Of a stretch of 64,000 nucleotides of DNA, positions 1-7,657 are shown in pieces. A program made the translations under genes and the position numbers. Location: NCBI RefSeq assembly GCF_013377885.1, contig NZ_JABKAU010000001.1, positions 62,001 to 126,000 of the forward strand, written 5' to 3'. Each line of letters begins with the position of its first letter. Positions within the stretch are counted from its first letter, which is position 1. The notes beneath the pieces are model-generated. The model saw only the letters and a program-made list of their open reading frames with translations. It ran no database searches and was not told the DNA's origin. Origin of the DNA: Hymenobacter lapidiphilus. GTDB lineage: Bacteria > Bacteroidota > Bacteroidia > Cytophagales > Hymenobacteraceae.

Positions 1-492
1 TCGCGGGGCGACGGTACCTCGTTTGCCTGTCCGGTGCTGGCAGGTATGGCGGCCGGTTTCTGGCAGGCCAACCCCCGCCTCACGGCTCAGCAGGTTATCA
101 CGCTGCTGCAACGCTCCGGCTCGCAGGCCACGGCCCCCGATAACAACCTGGGCTACGGCATCCCCGACTTTGTACGGGCCTACAACCTGGCTAACCCCGG
201 CACGCCGCTATCCACTGCTGCGGCCCGCGGGTTGGCCGGCGGCATGTATGCGTATCCCAATCCGGTCGAGGCGGGCGAGCCGCTGTATCTGCAGCTACCC
301 GCCGGACTAGGCACGGGTGGCCTTGAAATCCGGATTTATGATGCCCGCGGGGCGCTGGTAGCCAGCCAGCAGGTGGCGCCGGCCGTTACCGGCGTGGTAC
401 GGCTCGAAACGGCGGCGTTGCGGTCGGGCGTCTTCACCTGCCTGATCGGGCAGGGGCTGCAGCAGCAGGCAGTACGCTTCGTGAAGCGGTAG
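1..492 (+). CDS. Subtilisin-like (S8) serine protease with T9SS sorting domain, 3' part only
   Basis: The reading frame is open from base 1, so the gene starts upstream of the window. Codons 5-15 read GTSFACPVLAG, the subtilase motif around the catalytic serine (codon 7); the Asp and His of the triad would lie upstream. The last ~80 residues start with YAYPNP and form a beta-rich domain ending in VRFVKR, as expected for a Por (type A) C-terminal sorting domain, so the enzyme is probably exported through the outer membrane by the type IX system and cleaved or anchored there. A strong terminator follows. Substrate unknown. Confidence 0.9.
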   Translation, partial: SRGDGTSFACPVLAGMAAGFWQANPRLTAQQVITLLQRSGSQATAPDNNLGYGIPDFVRAYNLANPGTPLSTAAARGLAGGMYAYPNPVEAGEPLYLQLPAGLGTGGLEIRIYDARGALVASQQVAPAVTGVVRLETAALRSGVFTCLIGQGLQQQAVRFVKR

Positions 493-530
493 CAGAGTAA
501 ACAGCCATCAATTGGATAGACACTAAAAAA

Positions 531-557
531 AGCAGGCCCGTTCGGGCCTGCTTTTTT
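531..557 (+). terminator. Intrinsic terminator of the subtilase gene
   Basis: A perfect 10-bp stem (531-540 with 543-552, AGCAGGCCCG) with a 2-nt loop is followed by six T. It is also preceded by an A-run, so it could act in both directions. Confidence 0.85.
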
Positions 558-590
558 GTTTTACAAGGAAGCTGTTTAGAAAGTCAAAAG

Positions 591-686
591 GACGTCATGC
601 TGAGCGAAGTCGAAGCATCTCTACCGCTTCGTTAAACGACTGCTACGAAGCGGTAGAGATGCTTCGACTTCGCTCAGCATGACGTC
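591..686. repeat. Family A palindrome, copy 1
   Basis: Perfect 42-bp inverted repeat (591-632 with 645-686) around a 12-nt loop. The arm contains GTCATGCTGAGCGAAGTCG and CATCTCTACCGCTTCG, shared with the other family A copies. It lies between the subtilase terminator and the 3' end of the PorP gene. Confidence 0.95.
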
Positions 687-733
687 CTAACTGATTCCTG
701 GCACTTCCTAAACAGCTTCAAAGTTAAAAGGCA

Positions 734-821
734 GTCATGCTGAGCTTGCCGAAGCATCTCTACCGCTTCGTTCAACGACTGCTACGAAGCGGTAGAGATG
801 CTTCGGCAAGCTCAGCATGAC
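734..821. repeat. Family A palindrome, copy 2 (variant arm)
   Basis: Perfect 38-bp arms (734-771 and 784-821). The inner arm reads GAGCTTGCCGAAGC where copy 1 reads GAGCGAAGTCGAAGC, and the opposite arm changes to match. With copy 1 and the terminator it fills the gene-free stretch 493-870. Confidence 0.95.
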
Positions 822-870
822 CGTTTCGGGACCATTGCCGGCTTTGCAAATAGCTTCACGGGTTGCGTGG

Positions 871-1851
871 CTACCAGAAACGGTTGGTGCAGACCACCTG
901 CGCCTTCTTCTTGAGCCGCAGGCCCAGTAGTATTTCGTGGGTGCCGTTGTGGTAGGGCGACAGCCGCGAATGGCCTATGTCGTAGGAGTAGCCCAGCGCA
1001 AACTGCTCGTAGTTAACGCCGGCCATTGCCACGGCCGCATCGGAAGTGCGCCACGATATGCCGGCCCACAGCAAATCCTGATACTTGAGTTTGGCATTGA
1101 CATCGACAGAAATTGGGGCCGGGCTAACGGCCTTGACCAGCACGGAGGGTACCAGAGACCAATCATCGGTCAGCGGCAGCATCACGCCACCCGTGAAAAA
1201 GTAGTGCCGCCGGAGTGAGTTGCCCGAGCCGGACGCCAATTGGTTGGGACCGTAGGAGAAATCGAGCTTATTGGCCAGCAGCTGGGTACTGGATACGCCC
1301 ACGAAAAAATTCGAGCTGTACACCCACAGGCCAACCGAGCCGTCGAGCACCCGCGAGGATTCGTTGGGGGCCAGTACCAGCGGGTCGGGGCCGGGGTCGA
1401 AGAACCGCAGTTTGCTGCCATCGACGGCGAACTGCTGCAGGCCCGCCGACATGCCCAGCGCAGCCCGCAGGTTGGGCCTGAGTACCACGTTATAGGCGTA
1501 CGAAACGTAGGCACTGGTGCGGCTGATGGGCCCCGTTGCGTCGCGGTATACCATGCCGCCGATAGCATGAAACGGCCGACGCAGGTCGCGGCGGGTGCGC
1601 TTATCAGTGGTAAGCCACTTGCCCAGCGACGAGTTGACGCTGGCGTAGTAGGTTCTCGGGCCGCCCTCCAGCCCCACCCATTGGGTCCGGTAGCTGAACT
1701 TCACATCGATATAGTCCTCTGCACCCGTTGCGCCGGGGTTGATGAGGTAGTTGTTGTTCATGTACTGGCTGTACTGGGCCTCCTGCTGGGCCAAGGCCGG
1801 CGCAGCAATTAGCAGCAATAGCAGCGACAGGAAGGGAAAAGATGTTTTCAT
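871..1851 (-). CDS. PorP/SprF family type IX secretion-associated outer membrane protein
   Basis: 326 residues from ATG 1851 (MKTSFPF). An upstream in-frame extension overlaps the neighbouring gene and lacks a signal peptide, so it was not used. A signal peptide ends at ALAQQ, followed by the family's opening QYSQYMNNNYLINPGATG. The rest alternates short beta strands and Gly/Asn turns, as in the PorP/SprF barrel. Members of this family partner with secreted proteins carrying the gliding-type C-terminal domain; the gene immediately upstream on the same strand encodes one, 80 bp away. Inferred role: cell-surface attachment or export of that adhesin. Confidence 0.9.
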   Translation of the reverse strand: MKTSFPFLSLLLLLIAAPALAQQEAQYSQYMNNNYLINPGATGAEDYIDVKFSYRTQWVGLEGGPRTYYASVNSSLGKWLTTDKRTRRDLRRPFHAIGGMVYRDATGPISRTSAYVSYAYNVVLRPNLRAALGMSAGLQQFAVDGSKLRFFDPGPDPLVLAPNESSRVLDGSVGLWVYSSNFFVGVSSTQLLANKLDFSYGPNQLASGSGNSLRRHYFFTGGVMLPLTDDWSLVPSVLVKAVSPAPISVDVNAKLKYQDLLWAGISWRTSDAAVAMAGVNYEQFALGYSYDIGHSRLSPYHNGTHEILLGLRLKKKAQVVCTNRFW

Positions 1852-1931
1852 AACAGCAGGAGTATTAATTATCAGGTGCCATCTGCCAGTGCGCGGCTGC
1901 CAGCTAGCAGCAGCCGCGCACTGCTGCCAAC

Positions 1932-4900
1932 TCAATAAAGTACCGTCAGCGACCCGCTGTAGGACTTGCCCAAGGGGCCTTTGATGACGACCACGTAGTA
2001 GTAGGTGCCGACCGGCGCGGGCTTGCCGTTGATGTCGCCGCGCCATTCGTTGGCCCGGCTATAGTTCTGGGCCGAGAAAACCTGGGCTCCCCATCGGTTG
2101 AACACGGTGACGGTGTTGTCGGGGAATTGCTCGATGAACTCAATCTGCCAGGTGTCGTTGCGGCCGTCGCCGTTGGGCGTGAAGGCGTTAGGAATCCGGA
2201 TGGCCTCGCGCACCGTTACCGTTACCTGGTCGGTGGCGGCGCAGCCACCGACTCCGGCCGAGAGCGTGTAGGTGGTGGTGGTAGTCGGGGAGGCCCGGGG
2301 GCGTAGTGGGTCGTTGCCCGAGAAATCGAGGCCTGCTGTTGGGGTCCACGTGACGGGGTAAGTGCCATCGGCGGTTCCTTCCAGCACCACCGAGTTGCCA
2401 AGGATAACCTCCTTATCGGGGCCGGCGCTTATTTTAACCGTCGGCTGCACGCGCACCACTACCGCATTGGAAGTAGCCGTTACCGGCCCGCAGCTGTTGG
2501 CCGTACTCAGGCGCAGCGTCACGGTTTGGCCGTCGCGCAGCGTGCTGCTGGTGAATACCGGGTTTGTGGCCCCGGGTACGTCGTTGCCATCTATCCGCCA
2601 TTGGTAAGCGGGGTTCGTGCCGCCGTCCGTTACGCTGGTGGCCCGGAAGGTCTGGGGCTCGCCCGCGCAGGCGGCCTGCCCAGCTTCTTGGGCAATAACC
2701 AGGGTAGGAGTGGGGGTAGGCGTGCGCGTAACGGTAACGGTGGCCGTAGCCGGCCCGGTGCTGCACAGGCCCGCACTGGCAGTTACTTCTACCCGCACCC
2801 GGTCGCCGGTAACCAGCGTGCTGCTGGTAAAGGTCGGCCCGCTGGCTACGGGAATGTCATTCACAAACCACTGGTAAGCCGGCGTGGCTCCCGCGTCGGT
2901 GGCCACGGCCGTGAAGGTGAGCGGCGTGCCGGGGCACGAAGCGGGCAGCGGGGCCACGGTGACGGTGGGCGTTATTGAGGGCAGCACCCGGATGGTTACC
3001 ACGTTGGAAACCTGGGTGGAGCAAGTGCCGGTGCCCGACGTAACGCGCCGGCGGAAGTACGTAGTGGCGCTTAGGGCTGCTGGCTGGTAAGTGGGGCCAG
3101 TGGCCCCGCCCACGGCCGTCCAGGTGCTGTTGTTCAGCGACGATTCCCACTGGTAGGCGAACGTGCCGGTTCCGCCGGTGGCCGGGCCGGCGCTGCTCAG
3201 CGGCGCGGGGGGCGTACCCGCGCAGATGTCCTGGTCGGCGGCAATGGTGCCGGCCAGCAGGTCGGGCAGCACCGTCAGCGTCACCACATTCGATAGCACC
3301 GGGGCGCAGGCCGCCGTCAGGGCCTGGCGGCGGAAGAAGGTGGTAACCGTAAGCGGGCCCGGCGTATAGTCGGCGCTGGTGGCCCCACTCACGGGCGTCC
3401 AGGTGGTGTTGTCAGTCGAAATCTCCCACTGGTAGGTCAAGGCACCCAGGCCGCCGGTAGCGTCGCCGGTGCTGGTCAGGCGGGCGGGCGTGGCGCCTCG
3501 GCACAGCGTCTGGTCGGCAGCAATGGTGCCGGCCACCACTGCCGGGGCCACCGTAATTGTCACCGCATTAGACACGGCCGGGGCGCAACCCGCACCCGAG
3601 CTGGCCCGGCGACGGAAGAAGGTAGTAACCGTGAGGGCAACCGGCTGGTACGTGGCGTTGGTAGCGCCGGTAATGGGCGTCCAGGTAGTGTTATCACCCG
3701 ACGACTCCCACTGGTAAGTGATAGGGCCGCTGCCGCCCGTGGCGACCGTCGGGCTGGTGAGCAGGGCCGGCACCGCCCCGGTGCAAACGGCCTGGCTGGC
3801 TGCAATGGTGCCAGCCGTCAGGGTCGGTGTAACCGTGATGGTGACGACGTTGGAGGCAATGCTGTCGCAGGGGCCGGAGCTAACCTGGCGGCGGAAGGAG
3901 GTCGTAACCGTGAGCGGGCCCGGCGCATACGTCTCGCCCGTGCCGTTTGCTACGGCCGTCCAGGTGGCGTTGTCGAGCGAAGACTCCCACTGAAAAGTGA
4001 ACGAGCCGGTACCCCCGCTAGGCGGCGTCGTGCTGGTAAGCGGGGCCGGCGCGGTACCCACGCATACGGTCTGGTTGGCGGCAATGGTGCCGGGCACTAC
4101 GGCCGGCGTCACAGTAATCTTAATGGAAGGTGTCGGCGTACGCGGCGCGCAGAAGCCCGAGGTAACCAGCCGCCGGTAGAAAACGTCGGCATTGGCGGCT
4201 ACTGGCTGATACGTTTCGCTGGTTGCGCCCGTAATGTCGGCCCAGGTGTTACCGTCGGCCGAACGCTGCCACTGGTAGTCAAACTGCCCGGTGCCTTCTG
4301 TTGCCGGGGTGGCGCTGGTGAGTAAAGCCGGGATGTCGCCGGCGCACACAGCCTGGTTGGCGGCAATGGTGCCCGGGGTAGGAGGGCCGAAAATCCGGAC
4401 CACGCTCTTACTCTCCCGGCAAAAGCACTCCGTTGTAATACGCAGCGTCACCTCGTAGTCGCCGGGGCGGGGGTAGGTGTGTGGGGGTGGGTTTTGCGCC
4501 GTTGAGGTGGTGCCGTCGCCAAAATCCCAGGCGTACTGGGGGGTGTCAAACTCAACCTGAGGAGCCTCGAAAGTATACTGGAGGCACCCCGTCGGTTCTC
4601 CGCTGAAGCCAAAGCGCAACAGGGAGCTTTGGTTGAAGTTGACCAGGCCCAGGCCGCTGAGGCGTCCGCCCAGCTGCAGGCTGTCGTCGGCGTAGGCAAT
4701 GGCGGCACCCAGCGAATCGGGGTAGGGAATGAAGCCCAGGGCCGGCTGGTTTTCGCGGGCCACGTAAATCTTTCCGTCGGGGGCCGTTTGCATCGAGCCC
4801 AGGTTTACCGGGGTAGTTTGCCCAAGCGGAATAACCTCGCGGCCTACCGGGCCATTCCCGGCGCCGGTGCCAATGGTGCTGATGTCGAATTGCAGCAACT

Positions 4901-6017
4901 GTGGCAGCCGGGGCGCCGCGCCCAGCACGGTGGCGTATAGCCGGCTGCGGCCCGGCGAAAACGCCACGCCATAGTAGCCACCCTGGTCGGCATCGATGAT
5001 CCGGGGGTTGCTGACCGCGCCCGTCCCGGTGTCGAAGCTGAACAGCTCCACGGTACTGCTGCTGTCGGTGGTTACGTCGCTGTAGCGGGCCAGGGCCAGC
5101 TGCTGGCCGTCGGGCGTCACCTTCATCTGCCCGCGGTAGCCCACCGGCGACACGCTCGGCGCATGCAACGCGCCCACGGCGGAAGGAATGGGTGCATCAA
5201 TGTTCACCGGACCCGTACCCAGGCCGCCGGTAGGAGGCTTCACGCGGTAGGCCAGAAAAGCGTCGCCGCGGTTGGCGGTGCCGGAAGTCGCGCTGCCCCA
5301 GCCGTGCACGATGAGCCAGATGTCGCAGCCGTTTTTATGGAATACGGCCGTCATTTTTTCGGCGGTACCCGTGGTAAGGAGTGTGTTTTTGGTGGCCGCT
5401 ACCACCGTGCCGGCTCCGCCGCCGGCCGGAATAACGATTTCGGAATAACGGAGGCCCTGGGCCCCGCCCGCCGCGTCCTGCGTGAAGAGCAGGTAGCGCG
5501 TTGCCACACCCATTGAACCCGGGGGCGGGCTGCCGGGCATCCGGATAGGCAGAGGGCCGTCGGTAACGAGCCGGCTGCCGGCCAGGCCGGTACCGTTGGT
5601 CATCACAGTGCCGTCGCCGTTCCAAACGGTTTCGCCGTTGCTGTAAAAGAGAATCTTGCCGCTACCGTCCGACATGACCCCGGCCCCGGCCGGCGCGTCC
5701 ATGGCGCCATTAGTAAGCACCGTGGGCTTGATGGAATCGGTGGCCATGTTGAAATCGAGCCCGGCCTTGAAGCCGAAATACCAGGTGTTGGCAAACTTCT
5801 CGTCCTCGCTGCATTTCGGCGGGCCCGTTGGGCCGGTTTGGGCGCTTGCGGTGGTAGCTGACAGCAACACCAGCAGTGGGAGCAGCCAGGCCGCTACTAC
5901 CTGTGGCCACCTGCTTAAATATCGGCGGAGCCGGCCCGCTGGCCGGCTAAAAGCAGACTCAGGCATAGCAGGTGTATAAAAGGTAGTTGGGGCAGAGCGT
6001 TGAGGATTTGCGGGCAT
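1932..6017 (-). CDS. Large repeat adhesin with PKD domain and gliding-type (CHU_C) C-terminal domain
   Basis: 1361 residues from ATG 6017; ATG 5966 is an alternative, and an upstream TTG looks unlikely. A long basic N-terminus leads to a signal peptide ending ATTASAQ. Residues ~30-470 include an N-terminal region typical of T9SS type B proteins (WYFGFKAGLDFN). A PKD-like domain (YAWDFGDGTTS) lies near residue 490. Five tandem ~93-residue Ig-like repeats beginning GTIAA follow (about 550-1020), then more Ig-like modules. The last ~85 residues (IPNAFTPNGDGRNDTW, VFNRWG) are the CHU_C/type B sorting domain. Probably a secreted or surface adhesin working with the downstream PorP/SprF protein. Confidence 0.92.
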   Translation of the reverse strand: MPANPQRSAPTTFYTPAMPESAFSRPAGRLRRYLSRWPQVVAAWLLPLLVLLSATTASAQTGPTGPPKCSEDEKFANTWYFGFKAGLDFNMATDSIKPTVLTNGAMDAPAGAGVMSDGSGKILFYSNGETVWNGDGTVMTNGTGLAGSRLVTDGPLPIRMPGSPPPGSMGVATRYLLFTQDAAGGAQGLRYSEIVIPAGGGAGTVVAATKNTLLTTGTAEKMTAVFHKNGCDIWLIVHGWGSATSGTANRGDAFLAYRVKPPTGGLGTGPVNIDAPIPSAVGALHAPSVSPVGYRGQMKVTPDGQQLALARYSDVTTDSSSTVELFSFDTGTGAVSNPRIIDADQGGYYGVAFSPGRSRLYATVLGAAPRLPQLLQFDISTIGTGAGNGPVGREVIPLGQTTPVNLGSMQTAPDGKIYVARENQPALGFIPYPDSLGAAIAYADDSLQLGGRLSGLGLVNFNQSSLLRFGFSGEPTGCLQYTFEAPQVEFDTPQYAWDFGDGTTSTAQNPPPHTYPRPGDYEVTLRITTECFCRESKSVVRIFGPPTPGTIAANQAVCAGDIPALLTSATPATEGTGQFDYQWQRSADGNTWADITGATSETYQPVAANADVFYRRLVTSGFCAPRTPTPSIKITVTPAVVPGTIAANQTVCVGTAPAPLTSTTPPSGGTGSFTFQWESSLDNATWTAVANGTGETYAPGPLTVTTSFRRQVSSGPCDSIASNVVTITVTPTLTAGTIAASQAVCTGAVPALLTSPTVATGGSGPITYQWESSGDNTTWTPITGATNATYQPVALTVTTFFRRRASSGAGCAPAVSNAVTITVAPAVVAGTIAADQTLCRGATPARLTSTGDATGGLGALTYQWEISTDNTTWTPVSGATSADYTPGPLTVTTFFRRQALTAACAPVLSNVVTLTVLPDLLAGTIAADQDICAGTPPAPLSSAGPATGGTGTFAYQWESSLNNSTWTAVGGATGPTYQPAALSATTYFRRRVTSGTGTCSTQVSNVVTIRVLPSITPTVTVAPLPASCPGTPLTFTAVATDAGATPAYQWFVNDIPVASGPTFTSSTLVTGDRVRVEVTASAGLCSTGPATATVTVTRTPTPTPTLVIAQEAGQAACAGEPQTFRATSVTDGGTNPAYQWRIDGNDVPGATNPVFTSSTLRDGQTVTLRLSTANSCGPVTATSNAVVVRVQPTVKISAGPDKEVILGNSVVLEGTADGTYPVTWTPTAGLDFSGNDPLRPRASPTTTTTYTLSAGVGGCAATDQVTVTVREAIRIPNAFTPNGDGRNDTWQIEFIEQFPDNTVTVFNRWGAQVFSAQNYSRANEWRGDINGKPAPVGTYYYVVVIKGPLGKSYSGSLTVLY
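3160..4380 (-). repeat. Tandem ~280-bp coding repeats in the adhesin gene
   Basis: The complement of the codons for GTIAA (GGCAATGGTGCC or GCAATGGTGCC) recurs near 3239, 3519, 3800, 4078 and 4357, a spacing of about 280 bp or 93 codons. Each unit encodes an Ig-like module with conserved YQWESS- and FRR-type segments. Such repeats can expand or contract by recombination. Confidence 0.85.
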
Positions 6018-6451
6018 AGTGGGGCAGGCAAGTAAGCAGGCACTCAAAAGCAGGCTGACGGCAATTCAAAACGGGCGCATTCTGCCATGTTGCTGGCAGA
6101 TACACTTGCTATATAATACACATATTCTGCATAAACTACCAATAGTACTTAGGAAAGCTATATCCTGCTGGCCAGACTCGCCGACCGTTGATACAAAATG
6201 AGGTAGAAAGCCTTGGAAGCGCAATTTCTGAGGCAATTGTAGCTATATCAATAGTTTACAAGAAACCAGATAAAGCTTTTTTGGTTGTCGGTACTGATGA
6301 TAAGTTTGCTAAATAAGTTGGCTTTTAAAATGCAAAAATTATTAGTAATTTGGCATTGTTTTCCAGTTGAAGTAGGTTGCCGGCGGCATCCCGGTTTTGG
6401 GGTAAGTCCTCGCGCCGCCGTTTACCAAGTCATCTTCTTTTCTCTTTCGTT
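6018..6451. other. Divergent intergenic region, AT-rich
   Basis: It must hold the promoters of the adhesin gene (minus) and the zinc-ribbon gene (plus). A short open frame 6188-6316 (TTG start, 42 codons, ending GTDDKFAK then TAA) has protein-like composition and may be a tiny gene or gene remnant. I recognise nothing in it and have no further evidence that it is expressed. Confidence 0.4.
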
Positions 6452-6772
6452 ATGCTGCAAATGATGGTTACCAGGCGCCTCGGCCGCCGCCAGTTTCACT
6501 TCACGGTCCAGGGGGCCAACTTCCACGAAACGGTGGCCGAGTACGACCGGCTTAGCTTCCCCGATGTGGCCAAGTGCGGCCTCTGCGGCTCCGACAACCT
6601 CGACCTGACGGCCCGTGAGGCGCAGGGTAAGTTCAAATACACCAGTCTCAAGTGCCTAGACTGCCGCGGCGACGTAACCTTCGGTAAGCGCCAGGACGAC
6701 GACCAGACCGTGTTCCTGCGCAAAACCGAAGACGGCAAGCTCGACTGGCGCGCCTTCGAAAAGCCGGCTTAG
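6452..6772 (+). CDS. Small zinc-ribbon protein of unknown function
   Basis: 106 residues from ATG 6452 (MLQMMVTRR). An earlier in-frame start adds 25 residues of atypical sequence and was not used. Two Cys pairs (KCGLCGS and KCLDCRG) about 30 residues apart form a likely zinc ribbon, flanked by short charged segments (FGKRQDDDQ, VFLRKTEDG). The N-terminus is strongly basic, compatible with nucleic acid binding, but no family name can be given with confidence. It stands alone between the adhesin promoter region and a family E palindrome. Confidence 0.7.
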   Translation: MLQMMVTRRLGRRQFHFTVQGANFHETVAEYDRLSFPDVAKCGLCGSDNLDLTAREAQGKFKYTSLKCLDCRGDVTFGKRQDDDQTVFLRKTEDGKLDWRAFEKPA

Positions 6773-6787
6773 GTAATTCAGGTTGCA

Positions 6788-6914
6788 CAGAACAGTGTAG
6801 GGGCGGGGATTGTCCCCGCCCGCCGTTAGCACGTGCTTTGCAGGGCTTGAGAATAGTCATTCAAAGCATCATTTGACGGCGGGCGAAGCCAAGCTCCGCC
6901 CCTACACTGTTCTG
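6788..6914. repeat. Family E palindromic repeat, copy 1
   Basis: Terminal 19-bp perfect inverted repeats (6788-6806 and 6896-6914, CAGAACAGTGTAGGGGCGG and its complement) enclose an imperfect GC-rich interior with GGCGGGCG-type arms. It shares the GTAGGGGCGGG start with the copy at 24284. Separates the zinc-ribbon gene from rpe. Confidence 0.85.
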
Positions 6915-6949
6915 CCCAACTTGAGTTGAGTAATGACTACTTTCGTGGC

Positions 6950-7648
6950 ATGAACCCGACTCGTCGCCAGGCCCCGCTGCTGGCCCCCTCGCTTCTTTCC
7001 GCCGACTTCGGCAACCTGCAGGCCGAAACCGAAATGCTGGCCGCCTCGGCCGCCGACTGGCTGCACTTCGATGTGATGGATGGCCGCTTTGTGCCTAATA
7101 TCTCGTTCGGCATTCCGGTGCTCGAAGCCGTGCATCGCTACGCCAAGCAACCCATCGATGTACACCTGATGATTGAAGAGCCCCAGCACTACCTGAGCGC
7201 CTTCCGCGACGCCGGGGCCGCGGTGATAACGGTGCATTACGAGGCCTGCACCCACCTGCACCGCGTGGTGCAGCAAATCAAGCAGCTGGGCTGCCGGGCC
7301 GGCGTAGCCCTCAATCCGCACTCGCCTGTGAGCTTGCTCGAAGACATTGCCGCCGACCTGGATGTGGTACTAATTATGTCAGTTAATCCCGGTTTCGGGG
7401 GGCAGGCCTTCATTCCGAACACGTTGCGCAAAGTGGCCCAGCTAAAAGAGTTGCTGGTGGACAGCGGCTCGTCGGCGCTGATTGAGGTGGACGGCGGCGT
7501 AACGCTCGATAACGCGCCCGCCCTGGTGGCGGCCGGCGCCGATGTGCTGGTGGCCGGCTCGTTTGTGTTCAAAGACGGCGACCCCGTGGGCACCCTGGCC
7601 CGGATGCGGGCCGAGCTGGCCCCTGAAGCCCTCGAAACCAACGACTAA
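6950..7648 (+). CDS. rpe: Ribulose-phosphate 3-epimerase
   Basis: 232 residues from ATG 6950; an upstream TTG at 6926 overlaps the preceding repeat's flank and is less likely. Interconverts ribulose 5-phosphate and xylulose 5-phosphate in the pentose phosphate pathway (cytosol). Family hallmarks are in order: LLAPSLLSADFGNL, LHFDVMDGRFVPNISFG (metal ligands His and Asp), VHLMI, MSVNPGFGGQ, IEVDGGV and the phosphate loop LVAGSFVF. Length is normal. The next gene begins 9 bp after the stop, so the two may be co-transcribed by chance of position only. Confidence 0.97.
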   Translation: MNPTRRQAPLLAPSLLSADFGNLQAETEMLAASAADWLHFDVMDGRFVPNISFGIPVLEAVHRYAKQPIDVHLMIEEPQHYLSAFRDAGAAVITVHYEACTHLHRVVQQIKQLGCRAGVALNPHSPVSLLEDIAADLDVVLIMSVNPGFGGQAFIPNTLRKVAQLKELLVDSGSSALIEVDGGVTLDNAPALVAAGADVLVAGSFVFKDGDPVGTLARMRAELAPEALETND

Positions 7649-7657
7649 GCCCTGCGG

